From NCBI RefSeq assembly GCF_028288465.1, contig NZ_JAQBNR010000002.1, positions 93,168-157,167 on the forward strand: DNA of 64,000 bases, written 5' to 3'. This document shows positions 27,953-36,563 of this stretch, piece after piece. Under the pieces are notes generated by a model. It was not told the DNA's origin, did not search any database, and was given only the letters and a program-made list of their open reading frames with translations. The stretch is from Ferruginibacter sp. (GTDB lineage: Bacteria; Bacteroidota; Bacteroidia; Chitinophagales; Chitinophagaceae). Numbering within the stretch: the first letter of the stretch is position 1; every line of letters begins with the position of its first letter. Position numbers and translations under genes: made by a program.

Positions 27953-29620
27953 TTATCCATTCGATTCAATAAACTTTCCCAACTGTTGATATTTTGCAAA
28001 ACGCTTTTTATAAATTTCCACTTTTGTCTTATCAGGAAAATATTCTGTATCAAAGCCCTGGCCCATGGCAATCATTGCTTCTTCTACTTTACTATAAATG
28101 CCGGCAGCAGTGGCCGCAAACATAGCGGCACCCAATGCACAGGTTTGTTCTGATTTATGAATGCGGATGGGCATATCCATTACGTCGGCCATCATCTGCA
28201 TAATGAAAGGTGACTTTTTTGCCACACCGCCAATGCCGATCAAACCCTTTACTGGTACGCCTTCATCATTAAAACGATCTACAATTGCTTTTGCTCCAAA
28301 GCAGGTAGCTTCTGCAATAGCCCTGAAAATTCTTGGTGCATCTGTTCCAAGATTCAAACCGGAAAGAGCTCCTTTCAGCAACTGGTTGGCATCCGGCGTA
28401 CGGCGGCCGTTCAACCAGTCGATGGCCAGTTCATTGTTCTCTTCCAAAGGAATTAAACTGGCTTGCTTGCTTAATTCAGCAATGATATTATTGGTGGCTT
28501 CTTCAATTAATTTGGCGGATGTATCGGCATCGATGAGGGCAGATTGTGGCAACAACTTTTGTAGCGGCCATGCCAGGATATTTTTAAACCAGGCGTACGC
28601 ATCGCCAAAGGCTGACTGGCCAGCTTCCATGCCCATCATGCCGGGAATAACCGAGCCGGGCACCTGTCCGCAAATTCCTTTAATCAGTTTTCCTTCCACT
28701 TCAATCATTGGTGCTACCAGCATATCGCAGGTAGAAGTGCCCATTACTTTGCTGAGGTGATAGGCTTCAATTTGTCCGCCTACCGCACCCATGTGCGCAT
28801 CGAATGCACCCACACCAATTACCACGTCTGTTGACAGCCCTAGTTTATCTGCCCATGCTTTTGAAAGATGTCCAACTGATTCATCAGCTGTATGCGTATC
28901 TGTAAATAATTTCTGAGTGAATCCTTTTAACATCGGATCAAGTGAGGTAAAAAATTTATCGGGAGGCAACCCGTTGAAATCTGCACTCCACAGGGCTTTG
29001 TGGCCTGCACTGCATACGCCGCGTTTCATTTGTGTTGCGTCTGTTCCGCCCGATAATAAGAACGGCACCCAGTCGCAATGCTCTACCCATGAGTGTGTTG
29101 CTGCGGCAACTTCACTATCCACACGAAGTATGTGCAACAGCTTTGCCCAAAACCATTCAGACGAATATATACCACCAACAAATTGCAGGTAATTGATAGC
29201 AAATTTTTTGGCGTGTTCATTTATTTCCGCTGCTTCACCGGTGCCGGTATGGTCTTTCCACAATACAAACATGGCATTGGGATTTTCCTGGAATTCCGGG
29301 AGCATGGCCAGTGGCGTTCCGGTACTGTCAACCGCTACCGGTGTTGAGCCGGTGGTATCAACCGAGATGGCCTTTACCTTGGCTGCAATTTCAGGTCCGG
29401 CCTGTTGCAGGCAACTTTTGATGGTATACTCCAGTCCTTCTACATAATCGAGCGGATGCTGACGAAACTGGTTGAGGGAAGCGTTGCAATACATACCATT
29501 TTTCCAGCGGGGATAATAAAAAACGGCGGCGGCAATTTCGGTTCCGTTAGCAGCGTTAACGAGGATAGATCGAACGGAATCTGTTCCATAATCTACTCCT
29601 ATTACATATTGATCGTTCAT
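27953..29620 (-). CDS. araB: Ribulokinase
   Basis: About 555 residues; ATP-dependent phosphorylation of L-ribulose to L-ribulose 5-phosphate in the cytoplasm. FGGY carbohydrate kinase fold: N-terminal phosphate loop YVIGVDYGTDSVRS, STTGST-like ISVDTTGSTPVAVD, ACDLL-type core GVGAFDAHMGAVGG, and C-terminal GLIGIGGVAKKSPFIMQMMADV. The ATG at 29620 is preferred over the one at 29632 because it starts directly before the beta-strand of the fold and leaves a leader of about 16 bases after the predicted promoter. First gene of the arabinose cluster. Confidence 0.96.
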   Translation of the reverse strand: MNDQYVIGVDYGTDSVRSILVNAANGTEIAAAVFYYPRWKNGMYCNASLNQFRQHPLDYVEGLEYTIKSCLQQAGPEIAAKVKAISVDTTGSTPVAVDSTGTPLAMLPEFQENPNAMFVLWKDHTGTGEAAEINEHAKKFAINYLQFVGGIYSSEWFWAKLLHILRVDSEVAAATHSWVEHCDWVPFLLSGGTDATQMKRGVCSAGHKALWSADFNGLPPDKFFTSLDPMLKGFTQKLFTDTHTADESVGHLSKAWADKLGLSTDVVIGVGAFDAHMGAVGGQIEAYHLSKVMGTSTCDMLVAPMIEVEGKLIKGICGQVPGSVIPGMMGMEAGQSAFGDAYAWFKNILAWPLQKLLPQSALIDADTSAKLIEEATNNIIAELSKQASLIPLEENNELAIDWLNGRRTPDANQLLKGALSGLNLGTDAPRIFRAIAEATCFGAKAIVDRFNDEGVPVKGLIGIGGVAKKSPFIMQMMADVMDMPIRIHKSEQTCALGAAMFAATAAGIYSKVEEAMIAMGQGFDTEYFPDKTKVEIYKKRFAKYQQLGKFIESNG

Positions 29621-29642
29621 AAGTGGCAGCAATATTAGATCA

Positions 29643-29672
29643 CAAATATATTATTATTTGTTAGGTTGACAA
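29643..29672 (-). promoter_or_regulatory. Predicted araB promoter (Bacteroidota -33/-7 type)
   Basis: On the minus strand TATATTTG (29650-29643) matches the TAnnTTTG -7 consensus, with TTG (29672-29670) 19 bases upstream. Transcription should begin near 29636, so the araB ATG at 29620 would have a leader of about 16 bases. The rest of the 312-base gap between araB and the plus-strand DUF5009 gene shows no gene. Confidence 0.55.
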
Positions 29673-29932
29673 TTATTTTTTTGCAACTTTTATTGCATGT
29701 TTTATTTTTTGTTGCAAAGCGAATTTTGTTGTCTTCAAATTAAAACAGCAGTGGCGTTATTTAAACGCCCGGGCAGCCAACAATTTAATGCAATCATTTT
29801 TACAAATTACTCTTTAAAAATACAACGGTGGTATTGTTTGATTATAATTGTCTTTTTTATCGTTTTGTGTTTAATTCCGCTAACTTTATTGCTACCTTTT
29901 TATTAACCTTAATACCACCTTACACAATACTT

Positions 29933-31042
29933 ATGGCACAAGCAGTTCCTTCCCAACGTTTGTATTCTTTAGATGCCCTCCGTGGCTTCGATATGTTCTG
30001 GATCATGGGCGCAGAAGAAATTTTTCACGCCCTTGCAAAGGCTACCGGGTCTCCTTTCTGGGGTGGCATTGCAGAGGAATTAACACACCCGGCATGGGAT
30101 GGCTTTCATTTTTACGACCTGATATTTCCATTGTTTTTATTTATGGCCGGTGTAGCTACTCCTTTTTCCGTTGGCCGCGAACTGGAAAAAGGCAAGAGCA
30201 GAAATGCGTTGCTGCTGCGGGTAATTAAAAGAGGTTTGGTACTGGTATTGCTGGGTATCATCTACAACAACGGGCTGCATTTAAGACCATTTGCAGATAT
30301 CCGTTTCGGCAGTGTGTTGGGCCGCATCGGCATTGCTTACATGTTCGCTAATATTATTTATTTATTTACCAAACAAAGAGCCCAGATTGTATGGTTCATT
30401 TCCATATTGATCGGTTACTGGCTTTTACTAAAGTTTAATTCGGCGCCGGGCCACCCGAGAGGTGATTTGAGTATGGAAGGTAATTTTGCGTCCTACATCG
30501 ACCGGCATTTAATACCAGGCAGGTTATATCTTGGCATTCATGATCCTGAAGGATTGGTTTCTGCTATACCAGCCATCAGCACGGGTTTACTGGGTATTAT
30601 GGCGGGTAACTTTTTAAAAGGCAGTAGTTTTAGCGGTCAGAAAAAATCCTTGTACCTGTTTGCAGCCGGCGTAATCTCTATTATCCTGGCACATGTCTGG
30701 AACCTGGATTTTCCCATCAATAAAAATTTATGGTCAAGTTCGTTTGTACTGAATGTAGGCGGTTACAGCCTTTGTTTATTGGGCATCTTTTACTACGTCA
30801 TTGATGTGCTGGGGTATAAAAAATGGGCCTTCTTTTTTAAAGTGATTGGCATGAATTCCATCCTTATCTATTTGTCAGGTGAATTCATTAACTGGACTTA
30901 CACCACCAACGGATTTTTTCAGTGGCTCGGGCAATTGGTTGGGAACCCCTATAATGCAGTAGTAATGGCCATTTGCTATGTGCTGGTGAAATGGGCGTTC
31001 TTATATTTTATGTATAAAAAGAATGTTTTTTTACGGGTATAA
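29933..31042 (+). CDS. DUF5009 multi-pass membrane protein (acyltransferase-like, heparan N-acetyltransferase relative)
   Basis: About 369 residues with roughly ten hydrophobic helices. The start at 29933 (MAQAVPSQRLYSLDALRGFDMFWIMG) is chosen because upstream codons in the open frame are low-complexity and not family-like. RLYSLDALRGFDMFWI and YDLIFPLFLFMAGVATPFSV are the hallmarks of the DUF5009 / heparan-alpha-glucosaminide N-acetyltransferase group, thought to move acetyl groups across the membrane onto sugars. Bacteroidota carbohydrate loci often carry one. Substrate unknown. It diverges from araB. Confidence 0.85.
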   Translation: MAQAVPSQRLYSLDALRGFDMFWIMGAEEIFHALAKATGSPFWGGIAEELTHPAWDGFHFYDLIFPLFLFMAGVATPFSVGRELEKGKSRNALLLRVIKRGLVLVLLGIIYNNGLHLRPFADIRFGSVLGRIGIAYMFANIIYLFTKQRAQIVWFISILIGYWLLLKFNSAPGHPRGDLSMEGNFASYIDRHLIPGRLYLGIHDPEGLVSAIPAISTGLLGIMAGNFLKGSSFSGQKKSLYLFAAGVISIILAHVWNLDFPINKNLWSSSFVLNVGGYSLCLLGIFYYVIDVLGYKKWAFFFKVIGMNSILIYLSGEFINWTYTTNGFFQWLGQLVGNPYNAVVMAICYVLVKWAFLYFMYKKNVFLRV

Positions 31043-31116
31043 TGCAGGTGATTGAATGAAATATTGATTGCTGTAATAAAGTCTTTTACAAAAAACAGAT
31101 TGCTAAATATTGTTGT

Positions 31117-32427
31117 ATGAAAACAATACAATTTGCCAGGGCCGTCAGTATTGCCCTGGTGATACTTGCTCTTGCTTCATTTCAAGAAGTCATCACTGTT
31201 AAATCGTATGGTCCAAAAGCGCTGTTAGTTGAAGCTCCTACAATTTATTTTAATTCCTTTGTTGACTGCAATATGGCAGAGGCCTGGATTGGAGATACCT
31301 TTCGCATTTTTCCCGGTAAGTATGGAGAAGACCCTTTGTGGGGAAATGCACGTGAACTAAAATTTGCAGATGGCAAAAATTCGTCGGAAGCTTTCAATAG
31401 TAAGGCAGGTGATTTTACAGAGCCGGTGATGCCGGTAAATGTATTGCCAACTGAAAATGGCTTGCACGGAGCGGTTTGGTTTGAAACAGTATATCAAAGC
31501 AAAACAGACCCCAGTGGCAAAACATTGTATGCCGTTTATCACAATGAAAATTATCCTGAAACAAATCCATATAATGCAGCCACCGGGCAGGGTTATAAAA
31601 AAGAGCACTGGCCGGAAGGAATTAAGGAGCCTGGTTCATCCGCAGCCGTTTGCAGAATTGGCATCATGAAATCGGTGGATGGCGGCAGAAGCTGGGCCAA
31701 CAAGGGCATATTCATAGAAGATCTGCAGCCAAGAATGATCCTGCAAAAGAATAACACCTCCAATACATTTGCCGGCGGCACTGGTGATCCGTCAGCGGTA
31801 GCCAGCGGCAATTATCTCTATCTTTTTTACGGGGAATATGGTTATCCCGGAACATACACAGAAGGTGGTTACAGTGCAGAAAAAGAACGAAGCGGTCAGT
31901 GCATCAGCATGGCCCGGATCGCTTTGGCTGATTTGGATAATCCCGTTGGCAAGGCGAGACGTTGGGATGGCAAAGGCTTTACTGCGCCACATGACGGAAC
32001 CGGTAAACCTGTTGCTGCTTTACAAATACCAGCAAACCAAGGAGGCGGCCCTACTTCTGCACCTGCTTCAAAATATTACTGGGGACCATCCGTAAGCTGG
32101 AACAGCTATCTCAATTGTTGGGTGATGTTAATGGCAAAAGCAGAAGGCCCTTCCTGGAAAGGTAGCAGTATCTACATTTCCTACAACAAAAATACAGACC
32201 TGGGCAAAGATGCCAATGCCCAGCAATGGTCTAAACCGGTTTTGCTGGTTGATAAACCTGGCCATACACTATGGTATCCATCGCTGCAACCAACCGATTC
32301 GCCGGAAGACATTGCCAATAAAAATACATGTTTAAAACTGGGACAAAAGGCGAGGCTATTTTTTAAAGATTCATACGGAGATAAAAGTGATTATGCATCT
32401 GAATTCATGGTGGCGTTTGAACGGTAA
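31117..32427 (+). CDS. Secreted protein, probable five-bladed propeller of GH43/sialidase-like shape; function unknown
   Basis: A 436-residue exported protein with an N-terminal hydrophobic segment (AVSIALVILALASFQ). MKSVDGGRSWANKG resembles a sialidase-type Asp box, and GDPSAVASGNYLYLFYGEYG and YWGPSVSWNSYLNCWVMLMAK are spaced like blades of the GH43/GH32/GH130-type propeller. I cannot place a convincing catalytic triad or assign a family. It follows the DUF5009 gene by 74 bases on the same strand and may be a carbohydrate-binding or hydrolytic partner. Confidence 0.6.
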   Translation: MKTIQFARAVSIALVILALASFQEVITVKSYGPKALLVEAPTIYFNSFVDCNMAEAWIGDTFRIFPGKYGEDPLWGNARELKFADGKNSSEAFNSKAGDFTEPVMPVNVLPTENGLHGAVWFETVYQSKTDPSGKTLYAVYHNENYPETNPYNAATGQGYKKEHWPEGIKEPGSSAAVCRIGIMKSVDGGRSWANKGIFIEDLQPRMILQKNNTSNTFAGGTGDPSAVASGNYLYLFYGEYGYPGTYTEGGYSAEKERSGQCISMARIALADLDNPVGKARRWDGKGFTAPHDGTGKPVAALQIPANQGGGPTSAPASKYYWGPSVSWNSYLNCWVMLMAKAEGPSWKGSSIYISYNKNTDLGKDANAQQWSKPVLLVDKPGHTLWYPSLQPTDSPEDIANKNTCLKLGQKARLFFKDSYGDKSDYASEFMVAFER

Positions 32428-32436
32428 AAATCTAAA

Positions 32437-32462
32437 AATGGCCGGTATTATAACCGGCCATT
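32437..32462. terminator. Bidirectional hairpin terminator
   Basis: Perfect 10-base arms AATGGCCGGT (32437-32446) and ACCGGCCATT (32453-32462) around a 6-base loop, between converging genes. On the minus strand the hairpin is followed by TTTTTAGATTTTT, a good intrinsic terminator for the S8 peptidase gene. On the plus strand the T-run is weak. Confidence 0.7.
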
Positions 32463-32511
32463 GCCATTAACAATTCTCGAAAAATCTATAATTTTTCACT
32501 TCAAAATAGGT

Positions 32512-34011
32512 CTATGGCGTTGCTGCCACCGCCGCATCAGCAGTAATAAATCCGCTGCCAGCTGCATCTGCTCCCCATGTTGTGGTAACAAAACTACCGT
32601 CTGGCTGGCGCACATTTCTACTGCCCGGCGGCATTGGTATTGCTGCGTTTTGTAAAATCGTTTCGGCTTCTGCTGCAGCTAAGGACGACTTTTTCTGCGC
32701 CATCAAAGCTACAATGCCAGCCACATGCGGAGTAGCCATGGATGTACCGGAAAGATAATAATACGATATCTGCCCGCTGTTCACCTGGAAGGGACCTACT
32801 TCCCAAACACCGGGTGCGGTTACGTCCAGGTCCTGCCCTGCTTTTTGCCTGCTTGAAAAATCCGCGATATAAAAATCATTGATGTTTGTTGGATCGGCTA
32901 CATTACCGGAATACCACCAGGCAGGTGCAGACCACTGCCCAAGCCAGCCCGCTGCCGCAACACTTATTACCGGCTGATAAGCACCGGGGTATCCCATTCC
33001 GGCAGTTCCTTCATTACCTGCGGCAGCTACAACTATCACGCCCTTACTGATGGCATAATCGATAGCCGCTTTTTCCAACGCATCCAGATCAGGACCACCC
33101 AAACTCATATTGAGTACAACAGGTGCGTTCTGAAGGGCACCCACTTTTAAATCAGCCATATACAAAATGCCTTCAGCAATTACGGATGACCAGCCACTGC
33201 CATTTTGGTTTAACACTTTTACCGGGATAATGGTGGACTTTGGAGCAACGCCATTAAAATAAACAGAGCCCAGTTGAAAACCAATAATGGTGCTGGTTAC
33301 ATGTCCGCCATGTGTACTTTGATCATGTTCCCATTTGTTTGGTTGTTCAGATACATTGCCATTTTCACCACCGCCGCCGCCAAAAGACTTTGCATATTGT
33401 ACGGCAATCCTTTCCTGCGGAAAATATTGCCGCCACGAATCAGGTAAGCCCGTATCCAAAACGCCTACATATACGCCGGTACCATCCTGCGCAATGGTGC
33501 GACCTATGCCTGGTTCCGTAACATTTACCGCATCTAGGTTCCAGGTGCTGCCCCCACCTGTAAAATCTGTCACAGCGACTGCATCAACCGGCGATCCTTT
33601 GCGTTCTGCATCGGGATTCGCCGCAGTTACATAAGGCAATTTTCTTATGATGGCGAGGTTGTCCGATGTGGTGTTCATCGTTAGTGCATTGATGTCAGTG
33701 AACTGCTTCAGTACATTTCCATACAAATTTAATTCTGTAACAATTTTCTTTGTAATGGGTGTACTTAGTAATATATTAATGCCTTTGTTACCGTTAAAAA
33801 AAGTTTGCTGCAATGTACTGGCATCTGCACTTGCTGCGGTCTGTAAATCCTGCGCAGATTTGTTACAACCCGTAAAAACAAATGCAAAAAAAGAAAGTAA
33901 AAAAGATGTGATAACAGCGCGGGTATTCTTATACCGATGGCCATTCAACAATATTCCTGTTGGCTTACTTAAAAGTGATTTCATCCTGCTTGATTTTAAA
34001 TGTGTGAACAA
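32512..34011 (-). CDS. Subtilisin-like S8 serine peptidase, lipoprotein
   Basis: A 499-residue exported serine peptidase. The hydrophobic segment with lipobox-like FAFVFTGCNKS (Cys near residue 49) suggests anchoring; a start at 33984 (MKSLLSKPTG) would give a more normal signal length. The catalytic triad is clear: Asp in VGVLDTGLP (about 186), His in HGGHVTSTIIG (about 235) and Ser in LSGTSMATPHVAG (about 421), with the oxyanion Asn in VAAAGNEGTAG. Residues about 50-150 look like an inhibitor I9-type propeptide. It converges with the propeller gene and has no obvious link to sugar use. Confidence 0.92.
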   Translation of the reverse strand: MFTHLKSSRMKSLLSKPTGILLNGHRYKNTRAVITSFLLSFFAFVFTGCNKSAQDLQTAASADASTLQQTFFNGNKGINILLSTPITKKIVTELNLYGNVLKQFTDINALTMNTTSDNLAIIRKLPYVTAANPDAERKGSPVDAVAVTDFTGGGSTWNLDAVNVTEPGIGRTIAQDGTGVYVGVLDTGLPDSWRQYFPQERIAVQYAKSFGGGGGENGNVSEQPNKWEHDQSTHGGHVTSTIIGFQLGSVYFNGVAPKSTIIPVKVLNQNGSGWSSVIAEGILYMADLKVGALQNAPVVLNMSLGGPDLDALEKAAIDYAISKGVIVVAAAGNEGTAGMGYPGAYQPVISVAAAGWLGQWSAPAWWYSGNVADPTNINDFYIADFSSRQKAGQDLDVTAPGVWEVGPFQVNSGQISYYYLSGTSMATPHVAGIVALMAQKKSSLAAAEAETILQNAAIPMPPGSRNVRQPDGSFVTTTWGADAAGSGFITADAAVAATP

Positions 34012-34107
34012 TAACTGATCCCTCTATCAAATTACACATAAGAATAATGGAATCAAATTAAAGCCCTTATAATTTTTCAACATTTAAAATTATCCTGGCA
34101 GAATTTG

Positions 34108-35319
34108 TTAACGAAGGCCCAATGCCTCAATATAACTTTTGTTTATAATGGTGTGCTGAAATTTGCAATTGTTTAAAAATCCTTCCAGCGCCATTTTTAT
34201 TTCGGCGGCATTGGTAGGTCTGTTCTTTCTTACGTCGCCAAAATCGCTCCTGGTAGTGTCGGCAAATTGTATTACCTGCTCATAATGTGGTGGCATGTTG
34301 AAGGTAACAAATCCACGTGCATTGTCTAATTTTTTATAAGGCCAGTAATGCCAGCCGATATTGTTTTTTTCCAGTGTGTTCTTAAAACCCCTTACCCAGC
34401 CATCCGTATTTTCACCGGTTTCGCCGCAATAAATGGGCACATTGTATTTATTTCGAAAGTCAATATAGTCTTGTATTACAGCCGTGGTACTATCTGTCCA
34501 GTATTTATGAAAAGTGTACACCAGTTTACTGTCAAAGGGCTGCCCGAATATTTTAAAATTTGAATCCCACTGCGATCCACCCAGGAACAGGATATGATTT
34601 TTATCCACTTCGCGGATGGCTTTGGTGATTTCTTTGTACAGGGGTTCCAGCATTGGATTGAAACGAGCTGTGTCTGCAAAATGAGGGATTGGCTCGTTCA
34701 GCAGATCATAGCCCATTACCGTCGTTTCATTTTTGTAACGGGCTGCAATTTTTTTCCAGATCGATATCGTTAATGCCCGGCTGGCTTTGCTTTCAAACAA
34801 AAAAGGATAGGCATAACTGTCGTCGATATTATCTCCGGTTTGCCCGCCCGGTGCACAGTGCATATCCAGCAATACATACAGCCCCTCTTTTTTACACCAG
34901 CCAATTACTTTATCCAGCAACGCAAAGCCACGGGCTTCGCCTTCGCCACCCATATAATCTTCTGTAGTAAACAAGCGGTAATTAAAAGGCACCCGGATAG
35001 AATTGATACCCGTGCTTTTTAACCAGTGTATATCGGCTGCGGTGATGTAATTATCAAGGTATTTTTTCCAGAAAATATTGGTTTCCTCCGGACCAATCAG
35101 TTCCAGCAACATTTCGTTAATGAGTCTTGCCGAACTGGTCTTGGTAAACTTAAACATGTAGCCCTCCGGTACCAGCCAGTTACCTAGATTGGTGCCACGA
35201 ATCAGGAAAGGTTTGCCATCCACACCAATGATTTCTTTGCCTCTGGTGTTGATGAATTTTTGTTGTGCAGCAAGGTTGGTAACGATTAACAGGCAGAGTA
35301 AAAGGAAGATGTTTTTCAT
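34108..35319 (-). CDS. Glycoside hydrolase family 5 (endoglucanase/mannanase-like)
   Basis: A 403-residue secreted enzyme (signal peptide MKNIFLLLCLLIVTNLAAQ). GH5 clan A motifs: IRGTNLGNWLVPEGYMF, INSIRVPFNYR, YVLLDMHCAPGGQ, the acid/base Glu in GYDLLNEPIP (about residue 208) and the nucleophile Glu in YCGETGEN (about 299). It hydrolyses an internal beta-linkage in a plant or fungal glucan or mannan; the specificity cannot be read from the sequence. It is 65 bases downstream of the DUF1080 gene. Confidence 0.9.
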   Translation of the reverse strand: MKNIFLLLCLLIVTNLAAQQKFINTRGKEIIGVDGKPFLIRGTNLGNWLVPEGYMFKFTKTSSARLINEMLLELIGPEETNIFWKKYLDNYITAADIHWLKSTGINSIRVPFNYRLFTTEDYMGGEGEARGFALLDKVIGWCKKEGLYVLLDMHCAPGGQTGDNIDDSYAYPFLFESKASRALTISIWKKIAARYKNETTVMGYDLLNEPIPHFADTARFNPMLEPLYKEITKAIREVDKNHILFLGGSQWDSNFKIFGQPFDSKLVYTFHKYWTDSTTAVIQDYIDFRNKYNVPIYCGETGENTDGWVRGFKNTLEKNNIGWHYWPYKKLDNARGFVTFNMPPHYEQVIQFADTTRSDFGDVRKNRPTNAAEIKMALEGFLNNCKFQHTIINKSYIEALGLR

Positions 35320-35384
35320 ACTTTTTTATTACACTAATTATAACTGATTACACGAATTGAATACAGGATCAGAGTTACTTTTCA

Positions 35385-36251
35385 CTACTTACACGACTCA
35401 TCACTTTTTAAATAATAAGATTTGTAATTTTTTGATTTGGGATCCAAGCAACCTTTGAGGTTTAGAATTTTAATATTCCTGAAATCAACCGGCTGACCTT
35501 CACTTTGTAGGGCTATAAAACCTTCAGTGAGCAATGTACCATCCTTTTTAATACGCGGATCATAGTTGTGTACCACCCCGCCGCCAATTTGTGGTTTGGA
35601 ATATTGCAATACGGTATCGCCGTTGATGATATGGGTGATCAGCGAATCACCTAGCACAATGATTTCTCCTTTTACCCATTGGTCACCTTCGTAGGTTTTG
35701 GAAGTGGAATTGATACAATGGCGGTCATCTATTTTACCATTAAAGATTACATCCGTGCCGGGTGAACACATATTTCCTGTTGGTCGTGGTTTACCATCCC
35801 CTAACCCGCCGAGTATCTGGAACTCAATAGAGATGGGCCAGTCCTGCTCCTTGGGCATCGTTTTGGGATCCTGTGAATGAAACATTACACCACTATTCCT
35901 GATGGTGTAATCCGGTGCGTCTTTTCTCCATTCGCCTACTAATCGGTATTCAAATACCAGGTGATAATAAGAGAAAGGTGTTTTGTAATAAAGGTGCCCA
36001 AACTGTTCGTTGAATTGATCATATTTGTCATATCGCACTTTCACCATGCCATCTTCTACCCTAAAAGTATTGCCATAATTATCGCCGGTTTCGTGGTGGT
36101 TTATTTTAGGCACCCAGTCTTTAATGTCTTTTCCGTTGAAGAGGGTTTGCCATTCTTCTTTGCCAGCTTTACGCTGGGCGAAGGCTGGTATTGTCAATAA
36201 CGATATTAAAATTATTGAAAGGCACTTTGAGATGTGGTTGCTGACTTGCAT
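35385..36251 (-). CDS. DUF1080 (3-keto-disaccharide hydrolase-like) secreted protein
   Basis: A 288-residue exported single-domain protein. The signal peptide ends near TIPAFAQRK. The jelly-roll DUF1080 domain (PF06439-type) begins EEWQTLFNGKDIKDWVPK and includes YYHLVFEYRLVGEW, NSGVMFHSQDP and SIEFQILGGLGDGKPRPTGN. Members act on 3-keto-glycosides in redox-assisted glycoside cleavage or bind glucan. It ends with an unusual basic tail (CLDPKSKNYKSYYLKSDESCK) with two Cys. Likely cotranscribed with the downstream GH5 gene. Confidence 0.85.
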   Translation of the reverse strand: MQVSNHISKCLSIILISLLTIPAFAQRKAGKEEWQTLFNGKDIKDWVPKINHHETGDNYGNTFRVEDGMVKVRYDKYDQFNEQFGHLYYKTPFSYYHLVFEYRLVGEWRKDAPDYTIRNSGVMFHSQDPKTMPKEQDWPISIEFQILGGLGDGKPRPTGNMCSPGTDVIFNGKIDDRHCINSTSKTYEGDQWVKGEIIVLGDSLITHIINGDTVLQYSKPQIGGGVVHNYDPRIKKDGTLLTEGFIALQSEGQPVDFRNIKILNLKGCLDPKSKNYKSYYLKSDESCK

Positions 36252-36510
36252 CGTTGGTTTGTTTTAAGTGAATTTTTTGTTTCGGTTTTTCAACTGTATT
36301 TACCGAAGTGTTGCTCAAGATAAATCAAATTGTAATCTTAAAATACACTCTTTTTACGTATTCATTTTTACTTTTTGTTCCATCGTATCCGTCGTCAGTG
36401 TTGTTTTAAAAATTTTGTTTCATACAAAGAAAGCTAACAATACAAAGGTCACTACGCTGTAAAATTTTGTTTACGCCGTATCCGTTGTCCCGTTGTGTGG
36501 AACAAAAAAA

Positions 36511-36537
36511 TAAGAGGTTTCAAACTGAAACCTCTTA
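36511..36537 (-). terminator. Intrinsic terminator of the HEAT/DUF1080 gene
   Basis: Perfect 12-base arms TAAGAGGTTTCA (36511-36522) and TGAAACCTCTTA (36526-36537) with an AAC loop. On the minus strand the hairpin is followed by TTTTTTTG. This is the only feature seen in the 312-base gap between the HEAT/DUF1080 gene and the single DUF1080 gene. Confidence 0.85.
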
Positions 36538-36563
36538 CATCAAAAAATATATGTTTTAAAATT

